Below, piece after piece: positions 1-8,152 of a stretch of DNA of 64,000 nucleotides. Made by a program: the position numbers and the translations under genes. Numbering within the stretch: the stretch's first letter is position 1; each line of letters starts with the position of its first letter. The stretch is taken from assembly GCF_034651555.1 (NCBI RefSeq), contig NZ_JAYEEQ010000006.1, forward strand, positions 124,001 to 188,000, read 5' to 3'. The notes beneath the pieces are model-generated. The model had not been told where the DNA came from, ran no database searches, and was given only the letters and a program-made list of their open reading frames with translations. The stretch is from Aurantibrevibacter litoralis. GTDB taxonomy: Bacteria > Bacteroidota > Bacteroidia > Flavobacteriales > Flavobacteriaceae.

Positions 1-752
1 ACATCAGGAACGGAGCTCTTATAGAGTTGCATTTGTACTTTGGGTGAGCTATCTACCAACTGATAGCCATAAGGCATTACTTGGGCATACCAAACCGCAG
101 TTGCATCGGCAGGAGCACCTTTGGGTGTTACCTGAAATTGCACTTCTGCCTTTTTAAACTGAGAAGGCACCGGTTCATTGCTTTTATACAGTTGCTCATC
201 GGGTGTAGCTCGTTGCACCACCAAAGGATTAGGTGTAGGTACCGATACGGTTTCTTTCGGAGCACCCAATTGCTTCACATCGTCTTTGAAGCTAACGGTT
301 AGGGGCGAATTGTCTTTGGTTAGTGCTCCATTATAGGCGTAGTCCACTTCATTAAAGGAAGAAAATGCTGCCTCAATAGCCTCCTTGTAGGCGGCTTTAA
401 ATTCCTTTATTTTACTTGTCCCTTGTTTTGACGCAAATACCTCTCTGGAGCTGCAATCCTTCAATAGTAAGGTAGTTTTTGTGGTAAACATATTAGAATC
501 GTCCTTTAGCCCTATAAGCAATCCTAAACAGCGATTCGCATTGAGTTCTTGAGGCAATTCATCATCATACACCGTTTTAAACCCCTTTTCGGTAAAAAGA
601 TATTTAACATAGGTACTGGTAAGATACTGATTTTCTGTTTTAAAGCCATCGAACTTTTTAGGCACAATGACATACTCATAATCATTTAACGACACTTGCC
701 CAAACGACATAGAAGTGGCCATTACCAAAAGACCAAAAAGCACATTCTTCAT
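1..752 (-). CDS. Secreted protein of unknown function, C-terminus cut by window edge
   Basis: An open frame runs leftwards from the ATG at 752 to the window edge without a stop, giving about 250 residues of an incomplete protein. It starts with a clear signal peptide (MKNVLFGLLVMATSMSFGQ) followed by a mature part beginning VSLNDYEYVIVPKKFD. This opening (a 'Y-x-x-V-P-x-K-F-D-F/G' start) resembles a family of flavobacterial secreted proteins of unknown role; I recognise the style, not a function. The protein is probably exported to the periplasm or envelope. It is the first gene of its transcript, with 226 bp of non-coding DNA upstream. Confidence 0.75.
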   Translation of the reverse strand, partial: MKNVLFGLLVMATSMSFGQVSLNDYEYVIVPKKFDGFKTENQYLTSTYVKYLFTEKGFKTVYDDELPQELNANRCLGLLIGLKDDSNMFTTKTTLLLKDCSSREVFASKQGTSKIKEFKAAYKEAIEAAFSSFNEVDYAYNGALTKDNSPLTVSFKDDVKQLGAPKETVSVPTPNPLVVQRATPDEQLYKSNEPVPSQFKKAEVQFQVTPKGAPADATAVWYAQVMPYGYQLVDSSPKVQMQLYKSSVPD

Positions 753-978
753 AGGGATAGTTTTATTTTTTTTTAATCGTGACCGGTATTTGCAGGCACC
801 TAAAATGATCTCTTTTTTTCTTTAAAGATCGTTATTTTGCTTCATTTCTAACTCTTTTAGGTGACTCTGAAATGAGATTACCAAGATAGGATTTTAAATT
901 TGAATTGAAAAACAGAGCGGATGACTTTAGCAAAGAACTACCGTAATACCTCAAAACGAAAAACGACCTGATCAAAGG

Positions 979-1527
979 CTATTCTTCGGATAGACTGAAT
1001 TTGCCGGAAGATACCACACTAACTTTTGGATCTAAAAGCACCGACGAACTATGGCTGTCTCCTAAATTTTGAATGCGTATATTAATTGAAGCGGTATTTC
1101 TTAAAATATCGATATTCTTGCCGGAAGCTGTACCATAGGTAACTTCCCGTTGTAAAATTCCCGTGGGCCCGGCAGGGAGCAAAAACGACTCGGTATCTAA
1201 ATCGTATCCAGTGCTATCCAAAAATGCCACAACTACATTTAATTCCTTGCTGGTGGTATTATCTATTTGATAGCTTACAACACCGCTCAGCAGTCGTTCC
1301 TTCTCCATCAAAAATTCATCCCAAGTAAATTCCTGCGTTAAAACCTCCGATTTTTCGGCTTCATTAAACCCATTTTCAATAGACTCAAGGGCTAAAAGAG
1401 GAACAGTTACGGTAGGAAAAACACTAAGATCTTCGAGATTTTCAAAATTTTGATCCCGGATACAAGAGGAAGTAAGCATTACTAATGCAAAAAAAGAGGA
1501 TACCCAAAAAAACTGAATTCTTTTCAT
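979..1527 (-). CDS. Hypothetical lipoprotein (182 aa)
   Basis: The N-terminus is a lipoprotein signal: charged start MKR, a hydrophobic stretch and a lipobox ending LTSSC at about residues 18-22. The mature part is acidic and predicted soluble, with no membrane segment and no motif I recognise. It is the last gene of a leftward run radC - DUF7033 - yjjG-like - this gene, 59 bp after the HAD gene. Export to the inner or outer membrane as a lipoprotein is inferred from the signal; the function is unknown. Confidence 0.75.
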   Translation of the reverse strand: MKRIQFFWVSSFFALVMLTSSCIRDQNFENLEDLSVFPTVTVPLLALESIENGFNEAEKSEVLTQEFTWDEFLMEKERLLSGVVSYQIDNTTSKELNVVVAFLDSTGYDLDTESFLLPAGPTGILQREVTYGTASGKNIDILRNTASINIRIQNLGDSHSSSVLLDPKVSVVSSGKFSLSEE

Positions 1528-1586
1528 TTATCTGCGTACTGCACATAGGAAATATAACTTTCCGGTAGCATTCTACTTATAGAACT

Positions 1587-2276
1587 CTATAAATAGTTTT
1601 TTATTTCAATGAGGTCAAAAATTATGGCACTAAAATCGTGTTTCGGGTCACCGTGCACATTAAAGTGTAAGGTGTGTAGCCCAACGGCCTTGGCTCCGAG
1701 GATATCTGCCTCTAGGCTATCCCCTATCATAATCGCATTTTTTGGCAAAACCTTACTTTTTTCGAGGGCTATTTCAAAGATTTTCGGATGGGGTTTTTTT
1801 ACGCCAACGGTTTCCGAATGAATGATACGATCAAAATAAATATCGATTTGGGAATTTTGGAGCTTTTTATACTGTATTTCCTGAAATCCATTGGTGATAA
1901 TGTGTAGCTTGTAATTCGGTTTTAAATACCTTAAAATTTCGTGTGTATTCGGCAGCAGATTGGGGAAGGTAGACAAATGCACGATATACTGGCCTGCCAA
2001 TGCGTTTATCTGCTCGCTATCCATAGTATGCCCCAAGACATCAAACGTTTGTTTTAAACGCTTGTAACGCAAGTCTGCCTGCGAAATCCTGTTTTCTCTA
2101 TATAGTTTCCAAAGCTCTAAATTAATTGGTTTGTACACCTCCAAAAAATCGGCAAGCTTAACTGTAATATTAGCCTCAGCCAATATTTTTTTAAACGTAA
2201 GTGCCGAATTTTTCTCAAAATCCCATAGGGTATGGTCTAGATCAAAAAACACATCTGTTACAATTCCTTTAAACAT
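1587..2276 (-). CDS. YjjG-family HAD phosphatase (noncanonical pyrimidine nucleotidase)
   Basis: A 229-residue HAD-superfamily hydrolase. Motif I is FDLDHTLWDF with the catalytic pair D12 and D14; motif II is ITNG near residue 129; the motif III lysine lies in GVKKPHPKIF; motif IV is MIGDSLEADI. The order, spacing and the 'DHTLWDF' form fit the YjjG 5'-nucleotidase subfamily, which in E. coli removes phosphate from non-canonical pyrimidine nucleotides. Cytosolic. Its ATG overlaps the end of the upstream DUF7033 gene by 8 bp, so translation is probably coupled. The exact substrate is inferred from the family only. Confidence 0.85.
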   Translation of the reverse strand: MFKGIVTDVFFDLDHTLWDFEKNSALTFKKILAEANITVKLADFLEVYKPINLELWKLYRENRISQADLRYKRLKQTFDVLGHTMDSEQINALAGQYIVHLSTFPNLLPNTHEILRYLKPNYKLHIITNGFQEIQYKKLQNSQIDIYFDRIIHSETVGVKKPHPKIFEIALEKSKVLPKNAIMIGDSLEADILGAKAVGLHTLHFNVHGDPKHDFSAIIFDLIEIKNYL

Positions 2277-3564
2277 GATAATTTTGAATTACGGCTTCGT
2301 ACACTTTTAACCAGTCCGTGCTTTTTTGCCCTCCCAGTAGTTCATTTGAAAATACAGTTACAAAACATCCTTTCACCGCCTTTATTTGCCTGTATATCGT
2401 GGTTAGTTCTTGCTGTATTTCGTTGGAATCGGTCATTTTTAACAGGGCGTAATCGTGTACGGCAAAAGGATGTATTTTTATAGGTTGTTGTACCTCTAGG
2501 CCAATATCGTAAAAATAAAAGGGATGCGAGGTGCTGGCTCTAAATCCTATCTCATGGGTGTATCCCATTGTATAATCATCTGTGAATTCTGCTTCCACCA
2601 AATTGCGATAGGTTTGGGGTACATCTACGCGATTATACCGAAATCGGGATGCATGAATAGGCCTGTGAATGACGCCCGATAGCTTTTTCTTTTCTTCCAT
2701 TAGCAACTGTACATTTTGAAATGAACTATATGATGCCGCCAGAGAAACGGTACTATAATCGGCCACTGATTTTATTAAATGTTTAAATTTTTCATTCGTA
2801 GGTGCCACATTTTTGTCATAGGTGGAGTAAGCCGCAAATTGAAAGAAAAACAGACTCTTAATCCCAAATTTTTTATGGACTCTTATAAGATGTTCATAAT
2901 TATCGTACGGATCGGGAAGTACATTTAACCAAACGCGAAGACGCTCCCAAGCCCTTTTTAATTTTAAGGCGCCAATATCCATAAATAGGCCCGCTGTGCT
3001 TCGCACAAAGCCTCTATGGGCATAACAATGAGACGAGGTGACATCGATAACCGAAACATAACGATAAGCCCTTTTCGATTGCTCTAATGCGGGAAATCGC
3101 TCTTGAAGTTTTGAAAATAACTTCCACGTCCAAATATCGACCAAAGGCATTCGTAAAAAACCGCCTCTATACGCCACACTTTCGGTAGGCGGAAATCTGC
3201 CGTGCATATCTTTCATGTGCGGTACATACTCTTCGTATCTACTCAATAAGTAAAAACTCGCCGAAAAAATATCATAAGGCACATTACTGCGCTCACCGGC
3301 TCCAAAAAAACAGGGTATACCATCCCAATCCCCTATTTTTATAGGAAAATCATTAATCCCCTGTTCAAACAACAAGTCGTTAGAGCGAATAAAAAATTCA
3401 TTTTGAAGTGGCTGTTTGGTGTAGGTTATTTTAGGTCCTGTATGCTTTATAAAATCTTCCACCTTAGTGGTTAAGGTAATTTCCAATCCCAAAACCCTTG
3501 TAAAGAGTTGCTTTACTATATAGGTAAATCGAGGGGTAATTTTATGGGTATAGATCAGCAACAT
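2269..3564 (-). CDS. DUF7033 / polysaccharide deacetylase-like protein
   Basis: A 431-residue protein starting MLLIYTHKITPR, the usual start of a flavobacterial family annotated as polysaccharide deacetylase family protein with an N-terminal DUF7033. Supporting patterns are SFYLLSRYEEY (about residue 105), a fully conserved-looking RGGFLRMPLVD block and a C-terminal HPFAVHDYALL segment. I see no classical NodB motif 1 (TFDD); the 'VIDVTSSHCY' segment stands where it would be expected (VDIDNAYAY in relatives), so metal binding and deacetylase activity may be lost. No signal peptide. Lies 35 bp after radC and overlaps the HAD gene. Confidence 0.7.
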   Translation of the reverse strand: MLLIYTHKITPRFTYIVKQLFTRVLGLEITLTTKVEDFIKHTGPKITYTKQPLQNEFFIRSNDLLFEQGINDFPIKIGDWDGIPCFFGAGERSNVPYDIFSASFYLLSRYEEYVPHMKDMHGRFPPTESVAYRGGFLRMPLVDIWTWKLFSKLQERFPALEQSKRAYRYVSVIDVTSSHCYAHRGFVRSTAGLFMDIGALKLKRAWERLRVWLNVLPDPYDNYEHLIRVHKKFGIKSLFFFQFAAYSTYDKNVAPTNEKFKHLIKSVADYSTVSLAASYSSFQNVQLLMEEKKKLSGVIHRPIHASRFRYNRVDVPQTYRNLVEAEFTDDYTMGYTHEIGFRASTSHPFYFYDIGLEVQQPIKIHPFAVHDYALLKMTDSNEIQQELTTIYRQIKAVKGCFVTVFSNELLGGQKSTDWLKVYEAVIQNYHV

Positions 3565-3599
3565 AGGCTATTATTGTTCAACATAAGATGGCACTTAAA

Positions 3600-4298
3600 C
3601 TAGAGCAGTTGTTCATCGGCAAAGCTAAAGTAGGCGTTTTGGGTGATAATAAGATGATCTAAAATGGCAATATCTAGCGCAGCGGCAGCCCGCTTTAGTT
3701 TTTGGGTAAGCTGCTTATCTGCTTCACTTGGTTTTAAGGTGCCAGACGGATGATTGTGCGCCAGAATAAGAGCTACTGCACTCAATTCCAGCGTCTGCTT
3801 CATCACCAAACGCACATCTACCAAAGTACCAGTTATTCCGCCTTTACTTAGCTGTGCAGTGTGCAAAATTTTATTAGAATTATTGAGGTAGATAATCCAA
3901 AATTCCTCGTGAGGAAGCTCTCCCATAATAGGATTCAACAAGTCATATACACTTTGACTACTGGTAATTTTAACGATTTTTTCTGCTTCCTCTCCCCTTC
4001 TACGTCGGCCAATTTCCAATGCTGCTGCAATACTCACCGCCTTGGCCTCCCCTATCCCTTTAAATTGCTGTAGTTGCTTGATGGAGAGTTTACCCAATTC
4101 ATTGAGGTTATTGTTTACTGATGCCAAAATACGTTTAGAAAGGGCTACTGCACTTTCATTTCTACTACCGGAACCTATTAAAATGGCAATCAATTCTGCA
4201 TCGGAGAGGAAAGACTTTCCCTTTTGTACCAGTTTTTCCCGAGGCTTATCATCATCGGACCACTGTTTTATAGAAAAGGATGTTGGTTTTTCCTGCAT
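3600..4298 (-). CDS. radC: RadC family protein (JAB/JAMM domain, UPF0758)
   Basis: A 232-residue RadC protein. The N-terminal third has a helix-hairpin-helix-like stretch around residues 73-95 (LQQFKGIGEAKA), and the C-terminal half is a JAB metalloprotease-like domain with the motif AHNHPSGTLKPSEAD, giving zinc ligands H181, H183 and D194. The length is normal for the family. Despite the name, a direct DNA repair role is unproven for RadC. It is the first gene of a four-gene leftward run and diverges from the DUF1569 gene across 62 bp, where both promoters must lie; the leftward strand has a near-consensus TATCTTTA box there. Confidence 0.92.
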   Translation of the reverse strand: MQEKPTSFSIKQWSDDDKPREKLVQKGKSFLSDAELIAILIGSGSRNESAVALSKRILASVNNNLNELGKLSIKQLQQFKGIGEAKAVSIAAALEIGRRRRGEEAEKIVKITSSQSVYDLLNPIMGELPHEEFWIIYLNNSNKILHTAQLSKGGITGTLVDVRLVMKQTLELSAVALILAHNHPSGTLKPSEADKQLTQKLKRAAAALDIAILDHLIITQNAYFSFADEQLL

Positions 4299-4360
4299 GG
4301 CCTAAAGATAGTAAACTAAGTTTTTTGTTGTAAATTAGGTATCGAAATAAAATCAAAAAA

Positions 4361-4804
4361 ATGAACTCTTTATTTATCGAGGAAGGCTTTAGGGACATTA
4401 CTAACAGGCTAAATGCCTTGAGCGCAACGTCGGAACGAAAATGGGGTAAGATGACTGTTGGCCAAATGCTGTGGCATTGCCAACTCCCCCTAAAATTGGC
4501 CATAGAAAATAAGCAACCAAAGAAAAGAGGCAGTCTTATTGCCCGGATTTTCTTTAAGAAAGCCATGTACAATGACAAGCCTTGGCGAAAAAACCTGCCA
4601 ACTGCACCAAAGTTAAAAGCCAGAGATACTAAAATTTTCGATGAGGAAATTGCCAAACTGAGGCAATTGATTGAAGCAACCCATAACCTAAAAAATAGGA
4701 AGGAATGGCATCCGCATCCTATGTTTGGTGTATTTACGCACGAACAATGGGGGCAAATGCAATACAAACATTTAGACCACCATTTAAGGCAGTTTGGGGT
4801 GTAA
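4361..4804 (+). CDS. DUF1569 domain protein (DinB-like fold)
   Basis: A 147-residue cytosolic protein matching the DUF1569 pattern: an early GKMTVGQMLWHC segment, a central basic KKAMYNDKPWRKNLPTAP block, and a C-terminal HPMFGVFTHEQWGQMQYKHLDHH region. The histidines at the 'WHC', 'THEQW' and 'HLDHH' positions are those that form the metal site in the related DinB four-helix fold. DUF1569 proteins have no established function. The gene is a single transcription unit, divergent from radC and convergent with mpl, with repeat copy 1 between it and mpl. Confidence 0.8.
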   Translation: MNSLFIEEGFRDITNRLNALSATSERKWGKMTVGQMLWHCQLPLKLAIENKQPKKRGSLIARIFFKKAMYNDKPWRKNLPTAPKLKARDTKIFDEEIAKLRQLIEATHNLKNRKEWHPHPMFGVFTHEQWGQMQYKHLDHHLRQFGV

Positions 4805-4892
4805 TCATTGTATTAAATTAAAACGTCCCGTTCATTTATATAGATAAATCCAAACAAACGGCGTAGGTAAAAAAATAATACTCTTTTTAAAA

Positions 4893-5068
4893 ATAAAAAA
4901 TTTCTTGAAACTGACTATCCCCGAGGCAAGCCATAGGGGTATTTCGCCAGTTTCAAGAAATTTTTTATTTCACCTCACCCGGAACTGCAAAAAGACAGTT
5001 CCGACCTCTCCAAAGGAGAGGTAAATAGGAAACCCCCACCCAAGGGTCGGGGAATCTTTAGATTGAAA
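4893..5068 (+). repeat. Multi-hairpin interspersed repeat, copy 1
   Basis: First of four related copies in the window. It holds an outer palindrome (AAATTTCTTGAAACTG ... CAGTTTCAAGAAATTT, 4898-4954), a GGAACTG/CAGTTCC hairpin (4981-5002), a CCTCTCC-AAA-GGAGAGG hairpin (5005-5021) and a CCC/GGG hairpin (5033-5052), and ends with TCTTTAGATTGAAA. It lacks the 22-base TTTTGGCC/GGCCAAAA module found in copies 2-4. It lies between the convergent DUF1569 and mpl genes, where its hairpins could serve as a two-way terminator (inference). The rest of the 4805-5123 gap holds nothing else I can name. Confidence 0.9.
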
Positions 5069-5123
5069 TATACCCTACTCTGTAATGTTTATGATTTATT
5101 CTAAGCACAGGTAGGTGTAATGG

Positions 5124-6476
5124 CTAAATCAATGCTTTTACCTCCTTAAAATCGAGCCCTCCATAAGTTCCTGAGCTCATAAAAACCACCGCCGTATGCT
5201 TATAGTCCTGACCGAAAACATAGTCCTTAAACATGCCGGCATCGGTTATAATTTTTAAGTCATGGCGAAGAAAAACGGCTCTAATCTGATCTGCGGTTAC
5301 CGCTTCCAATTTTTTAATTTGCACAGATTCTGGTAAGTAAAACACGACGGCTTCTTCCGCCGCATCCAAAGCACCTCGGTATTCCTTTAAGAACTCCGCA
5401 TTAAAACTACTGTAGGTGTGTAACTCCAAAAAGGCTACTAATTTTCTGTTTGGATATTGCTCCTTAACTGCTCTTGTAGTTGCTTCCACCTTACTTGGCG
5501 CGTGTGCAAAATCTTTGTAGGCTACACTTGTCTGACTTTCCGCAATTTTCTCTAACCGTTTGGATGCTCCCTTAAAAGTAGCAATAGCCTCGTAAAAAGC
5601 ATCTTCATCGACCCCCATATGCTGGCAAATCCATTTGGCTCCTGCCAGATTATTTAAATTGTGCTTCCCAAAAATGGCTATGGGCATTGGCCCTTCTGAG
5701 GTTTCAAGTAGGGTTTGTCCGTTTTCAACCGTATATTCCGGAGTATGGTACGGCAATTTTCGAATCGTATTCTCGGAAGCAGTTACCACCTTTACCACTT
5801 CCGGGTCTTCTTCGTTGTAGGTTATACTTCCCCCTTTCACAATGCTATCTAAAAAGATTTGGAATTGTGCTACATAATTTTCATACGTCGGAAACACATT
5901 AATGTGGTCCCAGGCAATGCCACTTAGCAAGGCAATATTAGGTTGATAAATATGGAATTTAGGCCTTCGGTCAATGGGTGATGACAGGTATTCGTCACCT
6001 TCTAGAACCATAAAATCATTTTCTTCGGTAAGATGCACCATCCGGTCGAAGCCTTCTAATTGAGCGCCTACCATATAATCTACAGGCTTCCCATGAAAGT
6101 TTAAAACATGCAGTATCATAGCGGTTATTGTGGTTTTCCCATGACTGCCGCCAATTACCACTCTGGTTTTATTCTTGGATTGCTCGTATAAAAATTCCGG
6201 ATACGAATAAATTTTCAGTCCTAATTCCTGCGCCCGTAATAACTCCGGATTATCGGCTTTGGCATGCATTCCCAAAATAATGACATCTATATCTGAGGTT
6301 ATTTTTTCTGGAAACCAACCAAAGGCTTCCGGCAACATTCCCTTTGCTGCCAAACGGGTTTTAGAAGGCTCAAAAATGACATCGTCGCTCCCGCTTATGG
6401 TATATCCCTTATGATGCAATGCTAAAGCAAGATTATGCATGGCACTGCCACCAATGGCAATAAAATGAATCTTCAT
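5124..6476 (-). CDS. mpl: Mpl, UDP-N-acetylmuramate:tripeptide ligase (murein recycling)
   Basis: A 450-residue Mur ligase. The Rossmann-type start (IHFIAIGGSAMHNLA) is followed by the ATP P-loop GGSHGKTT at residues 109-116, the EGDEY segment typical of Mur ligases, and the FAHAPSKV motif of the C-terminal domain, which is the form seen in Mpl rather than MurC. Mpl rejoins the recycled tripeptide L-Ala-gamma-D-Glu-meso-Dap to UDP-MurNAc using ATP, in the cytosol. Length is normal. It forms a single leftward unit; repeat copy 1 sits just past its stop. Confidence 0.92.
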   Translation of the reverse strand: MKIHFIAIGGSAMHNLALALHHKGYTISGSDDVIFEPSKTRLAAKGMLPEAFGWFPEKITSDIDVIILGMHAKADNPELLRAQELGLKIYSYPEFLYEQSKNKTRVVIGGSHGKTTITAMILHVLNFHGKPVDYMVGAQLEGFDRMVHLTEENDFMVLEGDEYLSSPIDRRPKFHIYQPNIALLSGIAWDHINVFPTYENYVAQFQIFLDSIVKGGSITYNEEDPEVVKVVTASENTIRKLPYHTPEYTVENGQTLLETSEGPMPIAIFGKHNLNNLAGAKWICQHMGVDEDAFYEAIATFKGASKRLEKIAESQTSVAYKDFAHAPSKVEATTRAVKEQYPNRKLVAFLELHTYSSFNAEFLKEYRGALDAAEEAVVFYLPESVQIKKLEAVTADQIRAVFLRHDLKIITDAGMFKDYVFGQDYKHTAVVFMSSGTYGGLDFKEVKALI

Positions 6477-6572
6477 GAATTAAAATTTTGGTGTTAAAGA
6501 TAGCCATTGCAAAACGCAATACAAACTGCTTCCTAAGCGAACTATTCTTTTTATATTCGTTGATCAATACTA

Positions 6573-6902
6573 ATGATTAAAAAAATGAATCTCAACCTGA
6601 CTACTATTCCTTCTAAAGAAATTATGCCAGGGTATCATGGCAAAATGGTACATGCCACGCAAATGTCAGTTGCTTTTTGGGAGGTAGAAAAAGGAGCTAA
6701 AGTTCCACAACATGCTCATATTCATGAACAAATTATGCATGTGGTTGAAGGAGAATTTGAGTTTACCTTAAATGGAGAAACAAAAATCTACCTTACGGGT
6801 GATATCGTTATTATTCCCCCGAATGTTCCGCACAGCGGAAAAGCATTGACTGTTTGTAAATTAATAGATGTGTTTAGTCCGGTGCGGGAAGAGTATAGGT
6901 AG
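6573..6902 (+). CDS. Cupin domain protein
   Basis: A 109-residue single-domain cupin. Motif 1 is PQHAHIHEQIMHVVEGEFEF, with ligands H, H, E and a fourth histidine, and motif 2 is PPNVPHSGKAL, so the metal site looks complete. The substrate cannot be read from the sequence; close relatives are annotated only as cupins. A second ATG at 6585 (MNLNLTTIPSK) is an equally good start: a box TATATTCG at 6552-6559, one base off the TAnnTTTG consensus, leaves only 13 bases before the first ATG. Cytosolic, apparently monocistronic. Confidence 0.85.
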   Translation: MIKKMNLNLTTIPSKEIMPGYHGKMVHATQMSVAFWEVEKGAKVPQHAHIHEQIMHVVEGEFEFTLNGETKIYLTGDIVIIPPNVPHSGKALTVCKLIDVFSPVREEYR

Positions 6903-6908
6903 TTGTTG

Positions 6909-6962
6909 GCCTTTAGCCTTTAGCTGTAAGCCAATAGCCAATAGCCAATAGCCAATAGCCAA
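6909..6962. repeat. Heptanucleotide tandem repeat
   Basis: A run of 7-base units all starting GC: GCCTTTA twice, GCTGTAA once, then GCCAATA four times and a partial unit ending in an A tract. The unit length stays seven although the bases change between blocks. It lies 6 bp after the cupin stop codon. A related GCCAATAGCCTTAT stretch overlaps the adk stop near 16622-16635, and another seven-base repeat follows purE. Confidence 0.9.
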
Positions 6963-7102
6963 AAAAACTATTTTCAGCTCATATGCAATTAATTTTTAAA
7001 CAATACCCCATATAAGTGCCTAAGCGTTCCCTGATTTGAGCTTTACGTTTGTAATTTGAATTTGATATTTGTATTTAATTTTAATCCCATAAATGTAGTA
7101 CC

Positions 7103-7888
7103 ATGAACATATCCCTTACCAACAGAAAAGCATTAGTAGGTGGCAGTAGTGGCGGCATTGGCAAGGCGATTGCGCAACAGTTGGCCGAAAGTGGCGCAAG
7201 TGTTACGGTAATGGCTCGCAATGAAGAAAAGCTAAAAAACCTTATTGCCGATTTACCAACAAATCAAGGGCAAACTCACCATTATTTGGTAGTAGATTTT
7301 TCTGATTTTGAAGCGTATCAAAAAATAATTGCAGCTTACTTTGAAAAGAACTCCGTAGATATTTTGGTAAATAATACCCAAGGACCATCAGCTGGGAGTG
7401 CGCTGGAAAAAAAAGTTTCGGACTACCAGCAAGCGTTCAATCTGTTATTTAAAACCATCGTTTTTACTACCGAACTGGCTTTACAACATATGATAAAAAA
7501 TAAATATGGTCGTATTATTAATGTAGCCTCTGTTTCTGTAAAAGAGCCGCTTTCTTATTTGGCCTTATCGAACAGCATCCGCGCTGCCGTGGTTACCTGG
7601 GCCAAATCTCTGGCTACTGATGTTGGGCAATACCAAATAACCGTAAACAATGTGCTAACAGGATACTTTGATACAGAACGCATTGCTCAGCTGAATCAAA
7701 CCAAAGCCAAACAACTGGCTATATCCGAAGACGAAGTACGTGCCGATATGGAATCTAAAGTGCCTGTAAAACGCATTGGCGATCCAAAAGAATATGGGTA
7801 TTTGGTTGCCTTTCTCGCTTCGGAAAAAGCAGCCTACATTACAGGCACTAATATCCCGATTGATGGTGGATTGCTGAAATCGCTTTAA
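7103..7888 (+). CDS. SDR family oxidoreductase, atypical active site
   Basis: A 261-residue short-chain dehydrogenase/reductase. The nucleotide-binding glycine motif is GGSSGGIG (residues 13-20) instead of the usual TGxxxGIG; the NNTQG motif is at 90-94; the C-terminus ends ITGTNIPIDGGLL as in FabG-like enzymes. The catalytic YxxxK pair is missing: the matching stretch (SYLALSNSIRAAV, 151-163) has Ser and Arg instead. This fits the 3-oxoacyl-ACP reductase-like SDR subgroup that lacks the tyrosine. Substrate unknown. Single gene; nothing convincing is seen in the 264 bp that follow. Confidence 0.85.
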   Translation: MNISLTNRKALVGGSSGGIGKAIAQQLAESGASVTVMARNEEKLKNLIADLPTNQGQTHHYLVVDFSDFEAYQKIIAAYFEKNSVDILVNNTQGPSAGSALEKKVSDYQQAFNLLFKTIVFTTELALQHMIKNKYGRIINVASVSVKEPLSYLALSNSIRAAVVTWAKSLATDVGQYQITVNNVLTGYFDTERIAQLNQTKAKQLAISEDEVRADMESKVPVKRIGDPKEYGYLVAFLASEKAAYITGTNIPIDGGLLKSL

Positions 7889-8152
7889 AAAGTTCTCTAA
7901 CCTTATTACGGTACCTATCGGGAAGAAAATTTAAATAAAGGGCAAAACACAAAACTTAAAGTTTTCTGGCACTTTCTTTGCTTGGGAAGTATTGTCTAAT
8001 CCCACATCTAGATGATACGTTCCCTCATTTATATTTTTTAATTGCAGCCGGTTGACGCAACTTTGTGTTGTAATTTTCATCCTTAGAACATCTTTTCAAG
8101 CCATAAATTAAAAAACAAAAATCAAGGTTGCCCTAGTATTAAAAAAATAACC

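Noticed and set aside
4252..4767. 171-residue frame on the minus strand over the DUF1569 gene
   Set aside because: It is antisense to a clear DUF1569 coding region, overlaps the radC start, and has a cysteine/leucine-rich composition typical of shadow frames.
6930..6962. Short direct repeats considered as a CRISPR array
   Set aside because: Units of seven bases without spacers and no cas genes nearby.
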